The notes below the pieces were generated by a model that saw only the letters and a program-made list of their open reading frames with translations, was not told the DNA's origin and ran no database searches. The position numbers and the translations under genes were made by a program. Positions 51,184 through 59,997 of a stretch of DNA of 64,000 nt are shown in pieces. Within the stretch, counting starts at the first letter, position 1. The number at the start of each line of letters is the position of its first letter. This stretch comes from CAWBJO01 sp963789175 (GTDB lineage: Bacteria; Pseudomonadota; Alphaproteobacteria; Rhizobiales; Aestuariivirgaceae). The DNA is taken from the NCBI GenBank assembly GCA_963789175.1, contig CAWBJO010000006.1:372001-436000 (forward strand). The letters run 5' to 3'.

Positions 51184-52119
51184 TTAGAACCGTACGCGAT
51201 CAGCTCCCTTGAGGCCGAGAATGCGGCGCGCGTCGGCCGGCGACGCGACCGCCAATGACAGTGATTCCAGTATCGAACGGATCTTCGCCACTTGTTCGGC
51301 GTTCGACTTCGCAAGCTCGCCCTTGCCGATGTAGAGATTGTCCTCGAGGCCGACGCGCACGTGACCTCCCGCCGACGCGGCCTGAATGACGAGCGGGAAC
51401 TGAGCCCGTCCCGCCGCGGCGACGGAAAAGGTATAGACGTCACCGAGAAGCCGGTCCGCCGTCGCCTTCATCATGTAGAGGCTTTCGGGATCGGCCCCGA
51501 TGCCGCCCAGCACTCCCAGGACGAATTGCACGAAGAGCGGTGGCTTGACCAGTTTGCGATCGAGGAAATGCGCGAGGTTGTAGAGATGGCCGACGTCGTA
51601 GCATTCGAACTCGAAGCGCGCTCCGCGCTCCTCACCGATCTCCTGCAGAATGCGCTCGATGTCGGCGAAGGTGTTCTTGAAAACGACATCCCGGCTCGCC
51701 GTCAGGTGCTCCTGCTCCCAGGGATGACGCCAGTCCCGTGGCCGCGCCAGCATAGGGAAAAGGCCGAAATTGATCGAACCCATGTTCAGCGACGTCATTT
51801 CCGGCTCGGCATGTTTCGCCGCGGCAAGTCGCTGGTCGAGGGTCATGTAGTGGCTGCCGCCCGTGGTGATGTTGACGACGGCGTCGGTGGATTGCTTGAT
51901 GCGCGGCAGGAACTGCATGAAGACGTCGGGATCGGGCGTCGGCCGGCCATCGTCGGGGCGGCGGGCATGGAGGTGCAGGATCGCGGCGCCGGCTTCGGCG
52001 GCCCCGATGGCAGACCCCGCAATCTCATCCGGCGTGACCGGAAGGAACGGGCTCATCGAAGGCGTGTGGATCGACCCGGTGATAGCGCAGCTGATGATGA
52101 CTGGATTGCTCGCCGGCAA
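51184..52119 (-). CDS. BKACE family enzyme (3-keto-5-aminohexanoate cleavage enzyme-like, DUF849)
   Basis: A 311-residue TIM-barrel enzyme that condenses a beta-keto acid with acetyl-CoA, releasing acetoacetate and a new CoA thioester. Zinc-site histidines lie in AAILHLHAR (His49, His51), and the strand VVNITTGGSHY and the FVLGVLGGIGAD segment are typical. The substrate varies across the family: carnitine-, lysine- and other keto acid pathways are known. It starts at TTG 52119 after a strong AGGAGG at 6-7 nt. It is divergent from an SDR dehydrogenase with only 48 nt between, which could produce the keto acid. Confidence 0.88.
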   Translation of the reverse strand: MPASNPVIISCAITGSIHTPSMSPFLPVTPDEIAGSAIGAAEAGAAILHLHARRPDDGRPTPDPDVFMQFLPRIKQSTDAVVNITTGGSHYMTLDQRLAAAKHAEPEMTSLNMGSINFGLFPMLARPRDWRHPWEQEHLTASRDVVFKNTFADIERILQEIGEERGARFEFECYDVGHLYNLAHFLDRKLVKPPLFVQFVLGVLGGIGADPESLYMMKATADRLLGDVYTFSVAAAGRAQFPLVIQAASAGGHVRVGLEDNLYIGKGELAKSNAEQVAKIRSILESLSLAVASPADARRILGLKGADRVRF

Positions 52120-52167
52120 TTGCCCCTCCTATAGTTGACGGGTCAATCTTCGGCGCGGAGCGATCGG

Positions 52168-52875
52168 ATGGTCAAGGGCGGACCGGTGGCAGTCGTAACG
52201 GGTGCTTCGCGTGGCCTCGGCAAGCAGGTGGCCATCGAGCTCGCCGCGAAGGGCTATCACCTGCTCCTCGGCGCCCGAGACGCCGAGCGGCTTGCAGCCA
52301 CGACGGCGGAAATCGACAAAAGCGGCGGGACGGCCGCATTCAAGGCCTTCAATCAGACCGATCCTTCATCCGTCAAAGAATTCGCCGACTGGGTGAAGAA
52401 AGCGGCTGCAAAGATCGACGCACTCGTCAATTGTGCCGGCGTTGCGCTCGAAGACAACGGCGACACGTCGGTCCTCGAGGCACGTTCGGAAGACGTCATC
52501 GGGACTATCGAGAGCAACCTCTTCGGACCGTGGCGACTCGTACGGGAGCTCGGCGCGCACATGGCGAGAAACGGGCGCATCGTGAACGTGTCCTCCGGAA
52601 TGGGCGCGCTGACCGACATGGACGGCGACTACTTCGGGTACCGGGCTTCGAAGGCGGGCCTCAACGTCCTGACGCGTACCCTCGCCCATGAACTGAAGGC
52701 GAAAGGCATCCTGGTGAATTCCGTCTGCCCGGGTTGGGTGAAAACCGATATGGGCGGACCGGGCGCGACGCGGTCGCTGCCCAAAGGCGCGGCGGGAATC
52801 GTCTGGGCGGCGACCCTGCAACCCGGCGGGCCGACTGGCGGGTTCTTCCGCGACGGCAAAGCCATCGACTGGTGA
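52168..52875 (+). CDS. Short-chain dehydrogenase/reductase
   Basis: A 235-residue NAD(P)-dependent oxidoreductase of the classical SDR family. The cofactor motif TGASRGLG spans residues 11-18. NCAG lies at 88-91, and catalytic Ser142 with Tyr158-xxx-Lys162 (YRASK) is intact. The arginine after the first strand loop and GAR near residue 37 favour NADP. The substrate is unknown; its position next to the BKACE gene suggests a beta-hydroxy acid or alcohol. ATG 52168 has GGAG 7 nt upstream and is preferred over an earlier in-frame ATG at 52135. It is convergent with rarA. Confidence 0.88.
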   Translation: MVKGGPVAVVTGASRGLGKQVAIELAAKGYHLLLGARDAERLAATTAEIDKSGGTAAFKAFNQTDPSSVKEFADWVKKAAAKIDALVNCAGVALEDNGDTSVLEARSEDVIGTIESNLFGPWRLVRELGAHMARNGRIVNVSSGMGALTDMDGDYFGYRASKAGLNVLTRTLAHELKAKGILVNSVCPGWVKTDMGGPGATRSLPKGAAGIVWAATLQPGGPTGGFFRDGKAIDW

Positions 52876-52881
52876 AGCGGA

Positions 52882-54195
52882 TCAGGGCTTGCGCTCCTGC
52901 TTGCGAAGCTTCGCCCAATTGGCGAGGCGTTTCCCGATCTCGATCTCGAAACCGCGCTCGGTGGGCTCGTAGAACGTTTCCCGCGCCATGCCGTCGGGGA
53001 AATAGTTCTGTCCGGAGAAGCCTTCCGGCTCGTCGTGGTCGTAGCGATAGCCGGTGCCGTATTCCTGCTGCTTCATGAGCCGGGTCGGCGCGTTGAGAAT
53101 GATCTTCGGCGGCATCAGCGATCCGGTTTCCTTCGCTCGCCGTGTGGCCGAGCCGTAGGCGACGTAGATCGCGTTGGATTTGGGAGCCGCGGCGAGATAC
53201 AGAACTGCCTGCGCCAGGGCCAGCTCGCCCTCCGGGCTTCCCAGGAAATCGTAAGTGTCCTTGGCTGCCAGCGCCTGATGGATGGCCTCGGGGTCGGCCA
53301 GGCCGACATCCTCGATCGCCATGCGCACGATGCGGCGGGCGAGAAAGAGCGGGTCCTCGCCGGCGACGAGCATGCGCGCGAGGTAGTAGAGAGCTGCGTC
53401 CGGATCGGAACCGCGCACCGACTTATGAAGAGCCGAGATGAGATTGTAGTGCCCTTCCTGTGACTTGTCGTAAATTGGTGCGCGCCGCTGCACCGCCTGA
53501 ACGAGGCCCTCGGAATCGAGAGGCGACGTACCCGGCGCGACCGTCGAGAAAAGGTCTTCGATCATGTTCAGGAGGTACCTGCCATCGCCGTCGGCGAGGC
53601 CGATGAGGGCCGATTGAGCTTCAGGGGTCAGCGGAACGGACCTTTTCTCGAACGCCTCGGCGCGGGCGATGAGTAGCCGCATGGCCGCCTCGTCGAGTCG
53701 GTTGAGCACCAGCACCTGGGCCCGCGACAGCAGGGCGGCATTCAGTTCGAACGACGGATTTTCCGTCGTGGCTCCGACGAGCGTGATCGTGCCGTCCTCG
53801 ACATACGGAAGGAAGCTGTCGAGCTGGGCACGATTGAAGCGGTGGATCTCGTCGACGAACAGGAGCGTCCCCTGTCCGTGCTCGCGCCGAAGCCGGGCCT
53901 GCTCGAAGGCCTTCTTGAGGTCGGCGACGCCCGAGAACACCGCCGACATCTGCACGAAGGTCAGTCCGGTAGCGCCGGCCAGCAATCGTGCGATGCTGGT
54001 CTTTCCCGAACCCGGCGGACCCCATAGGACGATGGAGCTCAGGCGTCCCGAACTCAGCATCCGCGTCAGGTTGCCCTGCGGACCGACCAGGTGATCCTGG
54101 CCGACCACGTCCGTCAGCTGTCGCGGCCGCAATCGATCGGCCAAAGGCCGGGGCGCTTCGTTCGGCAGTCCGGCCGCCTCGAACAGGTTGGCCAT
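52882..54195 (-). CDS. rarA: Replication-associated recombination protein RarA (MgsA)
   Basis: A 437-residue AAA+ ATPase that acts at stalled replication forks and resembles clamp-loader subunits. Walker A is GPPGSGKT (59-66). Walker B (FVDEIHRFNRAQLDSFLP), the sensor and the arginine finger are present, as is the C-terminal tetramerisation half with RGSDPDAALYYLARML. It lies 2 nt downstream of degQ, so the two are almost certainly co-transcribed. Confidence 0.95.
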   Translation of the reverse strand: MANLFEAAGLPNEAPRPLADRLRPRQLTDVVGQDHLVGPQGNLTRMLSSGRLSSIVLWGPPGSGKTSIARLLAGATGLTFVQMSAVFSGVADLKKAFEQARLRREHGQGTLLFVDEIHRFNRAQLDSFLPYVEDGTITLVGATTENPSFELNAALLSRAQVLVLNRLDEAAMRLLIARAEAFEKRSVPLTPEAQSALIGLADGDGRYLLNMIEDLFSTVAPGTSPLDSEGLVQAVQRRAPIYDKSQEGHYNLISALHKSVRGSDPDAALYYLARMLVAGEDPLFLARRIVRMAIEDVGLADPEAIHQALAAKDTYDFLGSPEGELALAQAVLYLAAAPKSNAIYVAYGSATRRAKETGSLMPPKIILNAPTRLMKQQEYGTGYRYDHDEPEGFSGQNYFPDGMARETFYEPTERGFEIEIGKRLANWAKLRKQERKP

Positions 54196-54197
54196 AC

Positions 54198-55595
54198 CTA
54201 GCCTCGAAAACGCAGGCTCAGCGTGCGTCCCTTCCGGTTCACGGCGAGGTTCCAGGAGCCGGTCTCCCGTCCCAGGACTTCTGCGAGCGTGGCGACGCGG
54301 TCGACCTCCACGCCGTTCACGCTGACGATGATGTCGCCTTTCCGGAAACCGAACTTGGCGCCCGGCCCTTCCCGAATCTCGGTTACGACCACGCCGGCGG
54401 AATCGGAGGGCATGCCCAGCTCGTCGGCCACGGCCGGCGACAGATTGGCCACGACCAGCCCGCCAAGCGGTGTCGTCTCCGGCAGCACGGTCGATTCCCG
54501 CGGCACCGTTTCAGGCGCTGCGACCAACGAGACGCGTGCCAGCTGCTCTTCCCCGTTGCGCAGATATTTCAGTTCCACCTTGCCGCCCACTCCCTTGGTC
54601 GCGGTGCGAAACAAGAGCTCGCTGGGGGAGTTCACCTCGTGCCGGTCCACGGCGAGGACGAGATCCCCCTGCCTCAGGGCAGCCTTGCCGAAGGGACCAG
54701 CGGCTTCGACCTGAACGATGAGGACACCCTGGGGCCGGGCAAGACCCAGGCTGTCGGCGATCTCGGCAGTGACGTCCTGAAGTTCGGCGCCGAGCCACGG
54801 GCGGACGACCCTGCCGCCTTCGGCGGCCGACCGGACGATGACGCTCACCATGTTCGAGGGGATCGCGAACCCAATTCCGATCGAGCCGCCGGACCGGCTG
54901 TAGATTGCGGTGTTGATTCCGACGAGACGGCCGGACATGTCGATCAGCGCGCCGCCGGAATTGCCGGGATTGATCGCCGCGTCGGTCTGGATGAAAAACT
55001 GGTAGTCGCTGATGCCGACCTCGGTCCTGGCCAGTGCCGAGATGATGCCGCTCGTCACCGTCTGGCCGACGCCGAAAGGGTTGCCTATGGCAAGGACGAG
55101 GTCACCGACCTCGAGACCGTCCGAGTCGCCGAGGACGATCGCTGGCAAGTCCCGCCCCTTGTTGTCGACACGCAGAACCGCGAGGTCGGTGCGCTCGTCG
55201 GCCAGCACAAGCGTGGCATCGAACTCGCGCCGGTCGGGAAGCACGACACGTATATCCGTCGCGTTCTTCACGACGTGATTGTTCGTCACGACCAGCCCGG
55301 CCGGATCGACGATGACGCCCGAGCCCAAAGCATTCTTCACTCTTTCGCGCGGCGCTCCGAACGCATCGTCGCCGAAGAACCTCCGGAAGAAGGGATCGTT
55401 GGCGAAGGGCGAAGACCCGCGCGACGATACGGTCGTGCGGGCATAAACGTTGACGACCGCCGGCCCGGTGGCGCGGACCAAGGGCGCGAAGGAGAAATTC
55501 AGCTGGGCGAGATCCTCGGGGATTGTCTGGGCCCGTGCAAGGTCAGGCAGCATCGCCAGGACCGCCAGGACCGTCGCAAGCATCAGTCTACGCAT
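54198..55595 (-). CDS. degQ: Periplasmic serine protease, Do/DegQ family
   Basis: A 465-residue HtrA-type protease and chaperone in the periplasm. A signal peptide (about 1-22, ending LARAQ) precedes the chymotrypsin-fold domain with catalytic His107 (TNNHVV), Asp137 (RTDLAVL) and Ser213 (PGNSGGA), then two PDZ domains (about 260-345 and 375-465). It digests or refolds misfolded envelope proteins. GGGGAG lies 5 nt before the ATG. The gene leads a unit with rarA (2-nt gap); the Lrp regulator lies 15 nt upstream. Confidence 0.94.
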   Translation of the reverse strand: MRRLMLATVLAVLAMLPDLARAQTIPEDLAQLNFSFAPLVRATGPAVVNVYARTTVSSRGSSPFANDPFFRRFFGDDAFGAPRERVKNALGSGVIVDPAGLVVTNNHVVKNATDIRVVLPDRREFDATLVLADERTDLAVLRVDNKGRDLPAIVLGDSDGLEVGDLVLAIGNPFGVGQTVTSGIISALARTEVGISDYQFFIQTDAAINPGNSGGALIDMSGRLVGINTAIYSRSGGSIGIGFAIPSNMVSVIVRSAAEGGRVVRPWLGAELQDVTAEIADSLGLARPQGVLIVQVEAAGPFGKAALRQGDLVLAVDRHEVNSPSELLFRTATKGVGGKVELKYLRNGEEQLARVSLVAAPETVPRESTVLPETTPLGGLVVANLSPAVADELGMPSDSAGVVVTEIREGPGAKFGFRKGDIIVSVNGVEVDRVATLAEVLGRETGSWNLAVNRKGRTLSLRFRG

Positions 55596-55610
55596 CGCGT
55601 TCTCCCCGTT

Positions 55611-56048
55611 TCAGCGACGATCCAGCTTGGTGGACAAGATGACAGCGGATTCGGTGCCGGTCACGCCGGCCACCGCGCCCACCTGGTCGAGCATCCGGTC
55701 CATGTCCTGGGCCGAGGCGGTGCGCACCATGGCGATCAGGTCGAATTTTCCACTGACCGAGTAAAGCGCTTCGACCTGCGGAAATTTCTGCAGCATCCGT
55801 GCCACGTCGTTGGTGCGGCGCGGCTCGATCTCGATGGTCACGAACGCACTGATGCCGCCCTGCTCCGTCGATTCGGCGAGGCGGAGCTGATATCCAGCGA
55901 TGACACCCTGCTGCTCGAGCCGCCGCAGCCGGTCCTGGACCGTGGTCCGGGATAGGCCGAGCTTGCGTGCCAGAGCCGAAACCGGCTCTCGCGCGTTGAG
56001 ACGCAGAAGGGCGATCAGCTGCTCGTCCTTGGGACTAAGTGCCGTCAT
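55611..56048 (-). CDS. Lrp/AsnC family transcriptional regulator
   Basis: A 145-residue regulator with an N-terminal helix-turn-helix (about 5-55, with SALARKLGLSRTTVQDRLRRLEQ) and a C-terminal RAM ligand-binding domain (about 62-140). Members sense amino acids. It is divergent from the ornithine/lysine decarboxylase with 125 nt between, so it probably controls that gene and itself. A 10-bp inverted repeat overlaps its own start codon. The effector is not predictable, but lysine, ornithine or arginine would fit. Confidence 0.92.
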   Translation of the reverse strand: MTALSPKDEQLIALLRLNAREPVSALARKLGLSRTTVQDRLRRLEQQGVIAGYQLRLAESTEQGGISAFVTIEIEPRRTNDVARMLQKFPQVEALYSVSGKFDLIAMVRTASAQDMDRMLDQVGAVAGVTGTESAVILSTKLDRR

Positions 56049-56091
56049 GCGCCGTCAATATCACGGAAATCTTGTCAATTCGACGGCGCAT
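56047..56091. promoter_or_regulatory. Inverted repeat in the Lrp/decarboxylase control region
   Basis: ATGCGCCGTC (56047-56056) and GACGGCGCAT (56082-56091) are perfect inverted copies with a 25-nt spacer; the first overlaps the regulator's start codon. An additional TTCGCGCAAA near-palindrome lies at 56091-56100. Autoregulation by the Lrp-type protein is the obvious hypothesis. Confidence 0.5.
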
Positions 56092-56150
56092 TCGCGCAAA
56101 TCGACGCATTTCAACGGGATGCAATCTCCATCCGCCATGTCAGTTCTAGT

Positions 56151-56160
56151 CTGACGTCAG
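56151..56160. promoter_or_regulatory. Perfect palindrome CTGACGTCAG upstream of the decarboxylase
   Basis: CTGACGTCAG lies just before the AGAGGA Shine-Dalgarno of the decarboxylase gene. It may be a regulator half-site or chance. Low confidence. Confidence 0.35.
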
Positions 56161-56173
56161 AGGATCGATTCGC

Positions 56174-57397
56174 ATGGACCAGCTTGGCCGACAAAGACTG
56201 CCTGAAACCGAAAACGGATTCAGACCGGCGGGATCGCTGTCGAACCTCGTCTTCGAAGACGCAGCCGACCTCGCGCACCGCTTGATGCCGGAGGACCCGG
56301 TCCTCTGCTTTTCGGAGGAGGCGCTGCGAGATCGGATCAAGGCATTCATCAATGGATTTCCCGGCGAACTCTCCTACGCCGTCAAGGCCAACCCCGACGA
56401 GATCGTGTTGCGCGCCGCAGCAGCGGCTGGCGTCAGCGTCTTCGACGTCGCCTCCGTCCATGAGATCCGACACGTCCGCGCGCTCGCCCCGCAGGCGCGC
56501 CTGCACTACCACAACCCGATCAAGTCCCGCGAAGAGATCGCCGAGGCGTTCGAAGAATTCGGCTGCGGGCGCTTTGCGGCAGACGATCTCCAGGAGATCG
56601 ACAAGATCGCAGCCATAGTCGGCAATGCGCCGGGAATCGAGATCGCCGTCCGTTTCCGCCTGCCGCGGCTGGGCGGCTCATCGGCCCACGACTTCTCCTC
56701 CAAGTTCGGCGCCACGCGGCCGGAGGCGATGGAGCTGCTGAAGGCGGTCGCGATGAAGGGATATGGAGCGGTCGTCACCTTCCATCCCGGCTCGCAGTGC
56801 ACGCAGCCGATCGCCTACTATCGGCATATCGCCGCCGCGGCCAAGCTTTCCCGGCGCTCCTCGGTGAGGCTCGCCGCTCTCAATGTCGGCGGCGGCTTTC
56901 CGGCCCGTTATCGCGATGCCGAAGAGACGCCGCCGCTCGGCGCCTACTTCGATGAAATCCGCGATGCGATGAAGGAGGAATTCGGGGAGACTCCGCCGCG
57001 GGTCGAATGCGAGCCCGGGCGCGGGATCGTCGCCCCGTCGATGTCGCTTCTGACGCGCGTGAAGCTCGTCAAGCCGAAGCGCGGCGAAGTGTTCATGAAC
57101 GACGGCATCTACGGCACGTTGATGGAGATCTACCAGGTGCGCGACATCGTTCCGCCCGTCAGGGCAATCCGCGGCGGCCAGACGCTGGGCGGCGCGACCC
57201 GCGCCTACACGCTCTACGGTCCGACCTGCGATCCGCTCGACAAGCTTCCCGTCAAGTTCGAGCTGCCGGCCGAACTACGGGAAAACGACTTCATCGAATT
57301 CGGCTCGGTGGGCGCGTACGGTGCCGCGACGTCGACGCGCTTCAACGGGTATGGCGGAGCACTGCGCTACCGCGTGAGGAACGTCCTCGCCGCGTGA
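56174..57397 (+). CDS. Ornithine/lysine decarboxylase (fold-type III PLP, alanine racemase-like)
   Basis: A 407-residue PLP enzyme of the eukaryotic ODC-like family. PLP binds Lys71 in SYAVKANPDE. The family motifs LNVGGGFPARY, ECEPGRGIVA and the substrate cysteine segment YGPTCDPLD are all present. It decarboxylates ornithine and/or lysine to putrescine or cadaverine. Length and motifs do not settle which. It is divergent from an Lrp-type regulator. With the agmatinase at the left edge it points to polyamine synthesis. It is convergent with rplQ. Confidence 0.91.
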   Translation: MDQLGRQRLPETENGFRPAGSLSNLVFEDAADLAHRLMPEDPVLCFSEEALRDRIKAFINGFPGELSYAVKANPDEIVLRAAAAAGVSVFDVASVHEIRHVRALAPQARLHYHNPIKSREEIAEAFEEFGCGRFAADDLQEIDKIAAIVGNAPGIEIAVRFRLPRLGGSSAHDFSSKFGATRPEAMELLKAVAMKGYGAVVTFHPGSQCTQPIAYYRHIAAAAKLSRRSSVRLAALNVGGGFPARYRDAEETPPLGAYFDEIRDAMKEEFGETPPRVECEPGRGIVAPSMSLLTRVKLVKPKRGEVFMNDGIYGTLMEIYQVRDIVPPVRAIRGGQTLGGATRAYTLYGPTCDPLDKLPVKFELPAELRENDFIEFGSVGAYGAATSTRFNGYGGALRYRVRNVLAA

Positions 57398-57419
57398 GAA
57401 CGAGCAGGGATCGGCGGGC

Positions 57420-57848
57420 TTAGGCCGCTGCTTCCTCGGCGGTCTCCGGAGCCTTCTGGGACGGTCCGGAGTCCTTGCCTTTTTCCGCCGTATCGCGATC
57501 GACGAACTCGATCACGGCCATGGGAGCGGAGTCGCCGAAGCGAAATCCGGCCTTTAGCACGCGGAGATAGCCACCCTTGCGCTGACCGTAACGGGGCGCC
57601 AGCACGGAAAACAGCTTGGCGACCTGCACATCGTCGCGCACCTGAGAAATGGCGAGGCGCCGGGCGTGAAGGCCGCCCTTTTTCGCCAGAGTGATGAGCT
57701 TCTCGACGACGGGACGGAGATCCTTGGCCTTGGGCAGGGTCGTGACGATCTGCTCGTGCTTGATCAGGGCTGCCGCCATGTTTGCGAACATCGCCTTGCG
57801 ATGGGACGCCGTGCGATTGAACTTGCGGCCGCGATTGCCGTGACGCAT
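57420..57848 (-). CDS. rplQ: 50S ribosomal protein L17
   Basis: A 142-residue ribosomal protein, with the conserved RHGNRGRKFNRTASHRKAMF start. The C-terminal tail (Lys/Asp/Ala-rich, about 120-142) is an extension common in this class. ATG 57848 fits the family start; the frame is open upstream into rpoA's spacer. It is the last gene of the ribosomal operon, 46 nt after rpoA. No clear terminator follows before the convergent decarboxylase. Confidence 0.97.
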   Translation of the reverse strand: MRHGNRGRKFNRTASHRKAMFANMAAALIKHEQIVTTLPKAKDLRPVVEKLITLAKKGGLHARRLAISQVRDDVQVAKLFSVLAPRYGQRKGGYLRVLKAGFRFGDSAPMAVIEFVDRDTAEKGKDSGPSQKAPETAEEAAA

Positions 57849-57894
57849 TTCAAAGTCTCCTTCCAACCAACCGCCGCCGGCGATCGTCAAAACC

Positions 57895-58920
57895 TCAATA
57901 GGTGGTTTCGAATTTCTTCGCCAGCTCGTCGATGTTCTCGGGCGGCCAATTAGGCACTTCCATTCCGAGGTGCAGACCCATCTGGGCAAGCACTTCTTTG
58001 ATTTCGTTCAGTGATTTACGGCCGAAGTTCGGCGTGCGGAGCATCTCGGCCTCGGTTTTCTGAATGAGGTCGCCGATGTAGACGATGTTGTCGTTCTTCA
58101 GGCAGTTCGCCGAGCGCACGGAGAGCTCGAGCTCGTCCACCTTCTTGAGGAGCGCAGCGTTGAATTCGAGCTCCGGCTTGGCGTCCTCCACGACGACCTT
58201 CGAGGGCTCGTCGAAATTGATGAAGACCGAAAGCTGGTCCTGAAGTATGCGCGCCGCATAGGCGACGGCATCCTCCGGAGACACCGAGCCGTCCGTCTCG
58301 ACGTTCATGATCAGCTTGTCGTAGTCGAGAATCTGCCCTTCGCGCGTGTTCTCGACGCGATAGGAAACGCGCTTGACGGGGCTGTAGAGGCTGTCGACCG
58401 GGATCAGGCCGATCGGCGCGTCCTCGGGTCGGTTCCGCTCGGCCGGCACATAGCCCTTGCCGTTGTTGACCGTGAATTCGATGCGGATCTCCGCAGCCTC
58501 GTCCAGCGTGCAGATGACGTGATTGGGATTGAGGACTTCGATGTCGCCGGTCACCTGGATGGCGCTGGCGGTGACGACGCCCGGCCCCTCCTTCTTGAGG
58601 ACGAGGCGCTTGGGTCCCTCGCCGTTCATCCTGAAGGCGATTTCCTTGATGTTGAGGATGATGTCGGTGACGTCCTCGCGCACGCCTGCGATCGAGGAGA
58701 ACTCATGAAGCACTCCGTCGATCTGGACGGACGAGACGGCAGCGCCCTGGAGCGACGACATGAGCACGCGGCGCAGGGAGTTGCCGAGCGTCATTCCGAA
58801 GCCGCGCTCGAGCGGCTCCGCCGTCATGGTGGCCGATCTCCGGCCACGCGTAAGTTGGATTTCGAGTTTTGCCGGCCGAATGAGTTCCTGCCAGTTCTTC
58901 TGGTTCACATGCATGTTCAT
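57895..58920 (-). CDS. rpoA: DNA-directed RNA polymerase subunit alpha
   Basis: A 341-residue RNA polymerase alpha subunit. The N-terminal dimerisation domain (about 10-235) begins NWQELIRPAKLEI. The C-terminal domain (about 250-330) has the ELSVRSANCLKNDNIVYIGDL helix that contacts UP elements and activators. The start is ATG 58920 or the second ATG two codons later. It is flanked by rpsK and rplQ as in other alphaproteobacteria. Confidence 0.97.
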   Translation of the reverse strand: MNMHVNQKNWQELIRPAKLEIQLTRGRRSATMTAEPLERGFGMTLGNSLRRVLMSSLQGAAVSSVQIDGVLHEFSSIAGVREDVTDIILNIKEIAFRMNGEGPKRLVLKKEGPGVVTASAIQVTGDIEVLNPNHVICTLDEAAEIRIEFTVNNGKGYVPAERNRPEDAPIGLIPVDSLYSPVKRVSYRVENTREGQILDYDKLIMNVETDGSVSPEDAVAYAARILQDQLSVFINFDEPSKVVVEDAKPELEFNAALLKKVDELELSVRSANCLKNDNIVYIGDLIQKTEAEMLRTPNFGRKSLNEIKEVLAQMGLHLGMEVPNWPPENIDELAKKFETTY

Positions 58921-59020
58921 GGTTCCGTAAGACTACCGCCGCTGTTCGTGAGGATCGATTGGCCTCAGCCTTGTTTTCTTTGTTGACGCGGCCCGTTAGC
59001 GCCGCGCCCCGTCAAAAATT

Positions 59021-59449
59021 CTAGACCCGCCGCCGCTTCGGCGGACGGCACCCGTTGTGCGGTATGGGCGTGACGTCGCGAATTGCCGTAACCTGCAGCC
59101 CGCAACCTTGGAGGGCGCGGAGTGCCGATTCCCGACCCGCGCCCGGTCCGCTCACCTCGACCTCCACGGTCTTCATGCCATGTTCCATCGCTGCCTTGCC
59201 CGCCTGGTCGGCCGCCACCTGGGCGGCATAGGGCGTCGACTTGCGCGATCCCTTGAAGCCGAGCTTGCCGGAAGACGCCCAGGCGATGGTGTTGCCCTGG
59301 ACGTCGGTGATCGTGATCATCGTGTTGTTGAACGACGCCATGACGTGGACGACGCCGGAGCTGATGTTCTTGCGCTCCTTGCGCCGCACCCGGCCGGCTT
59401 GCCCCGTGGCGCCTGCCTGACCCGCTGCTGCTGCTGGTTCCTTTGCCAT
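59021..59449 (-). CDS. rpsK: 30S ribosomal protein S11
   Basis: A 142-residue small-subunit protein with the family core NNTMITITDVQGNTIAWAS and the ending TPIPHNGCRPPKRRRV. The N-terminus carries an Ala/Gly-rich extension of about 20 residues. It is 15 nt downstream of rpsM and 100 nt upstream of rpoA; that gap has a few GC-rich inverted segments but no clear terminator. Confidence 0.97.
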   Translation of the reverse strand: MAKEPAAAAGQAGATGQAGRVRRKERKNISSGVVHVMASFNNTMITITDVQGNTIAWASSGKLGFKGSRKSTPYAAQVAADQAGKAAMEHGMKTVEVEVSGPGAGRESALRALQGCGLQVTAIRDVTPIPHNGCRPPKRRRV

Positions 59450-59464
59450 TTGCTGCCTGCCCGT

Positions 59465-59833
59465 CTACTTCTTCTTGCCTGCGATCGCGCGCGCCGGGCC
59501 CTTGCGGGTCCGCGCGTTGGTATGGGTCCGCTGACCTCGCACCGGCAATCCCTTGCGGTGGCGAAGGCCGCGATATGTTCCGAGGTCGATGAGCCGCTTG
59601 ATGTTCACGGAGACTTCGCGCCTGAGGTCGCCTTCGACCACGTAGTCGCGGTCGATGACTTCGCGAATTTGAAGAACCTCGGCGTCCGTAAGCTGGTTCA
59701 CCCTCTTGGCGTCGGGAATGCTCGTCTTCTTGCAGATCTCTTTCGCGTTCTCAGGGCCGATCCCGTAGATGTAGCGGAGGGCGATGACGACCCGCTTGTT
59801 GGTTGGTATGTTGACGCCTGCAATTCGGGCCAC
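59465..59833 (-). CDS. rpsM: 30S ribosomal protein S13
   Basis: A 122-residue protein of the small subunit head that contacts the P-site tRNA and L5. It has the helix-two-turn-helix core (IYGIGPENAKEICKK) and the basic tail GQRTHTNARTRKGPA. Length is normal. adk lies 164 nt upstream on the same strand; nothing else is seen in that spacer. Confidence 0.97.
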   Translation of the reverse strand: MARIAGVNIPTNKRVVIALRYIYGIGPENAKEICKKTSIPDAKRVNQLTDAEVLQIREVIDRDYVVEGDLRREVSVNIKRLIDLGTYRGLRHRKGLPVRGQRTHTNARTRKGPARAIAGKKK

Positions 59834-59997
59834 GCCTGCTTCTCCTCATGCTCCCGCGGCGACGGCCGCGAGGGTGATAACTTCTTGGTCTTGCCGGAAA
59901 GGCATAAGGCCGCACCGCGAAAGGGTTCTCACCTTCCGGGAAGCGAGCCTTGGGGCGACCAGAATATGGGGCTCTTTAAGCTGGATTTCCATCCCCG

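Noticed and set aside
58921..59020. GC-rich inverted segments between rpsK and rpoA considered as a terminator
   Set aside because: The pairing is imperfect, and rpsK, rpoA and rplQ are expected to be co-transcribed.
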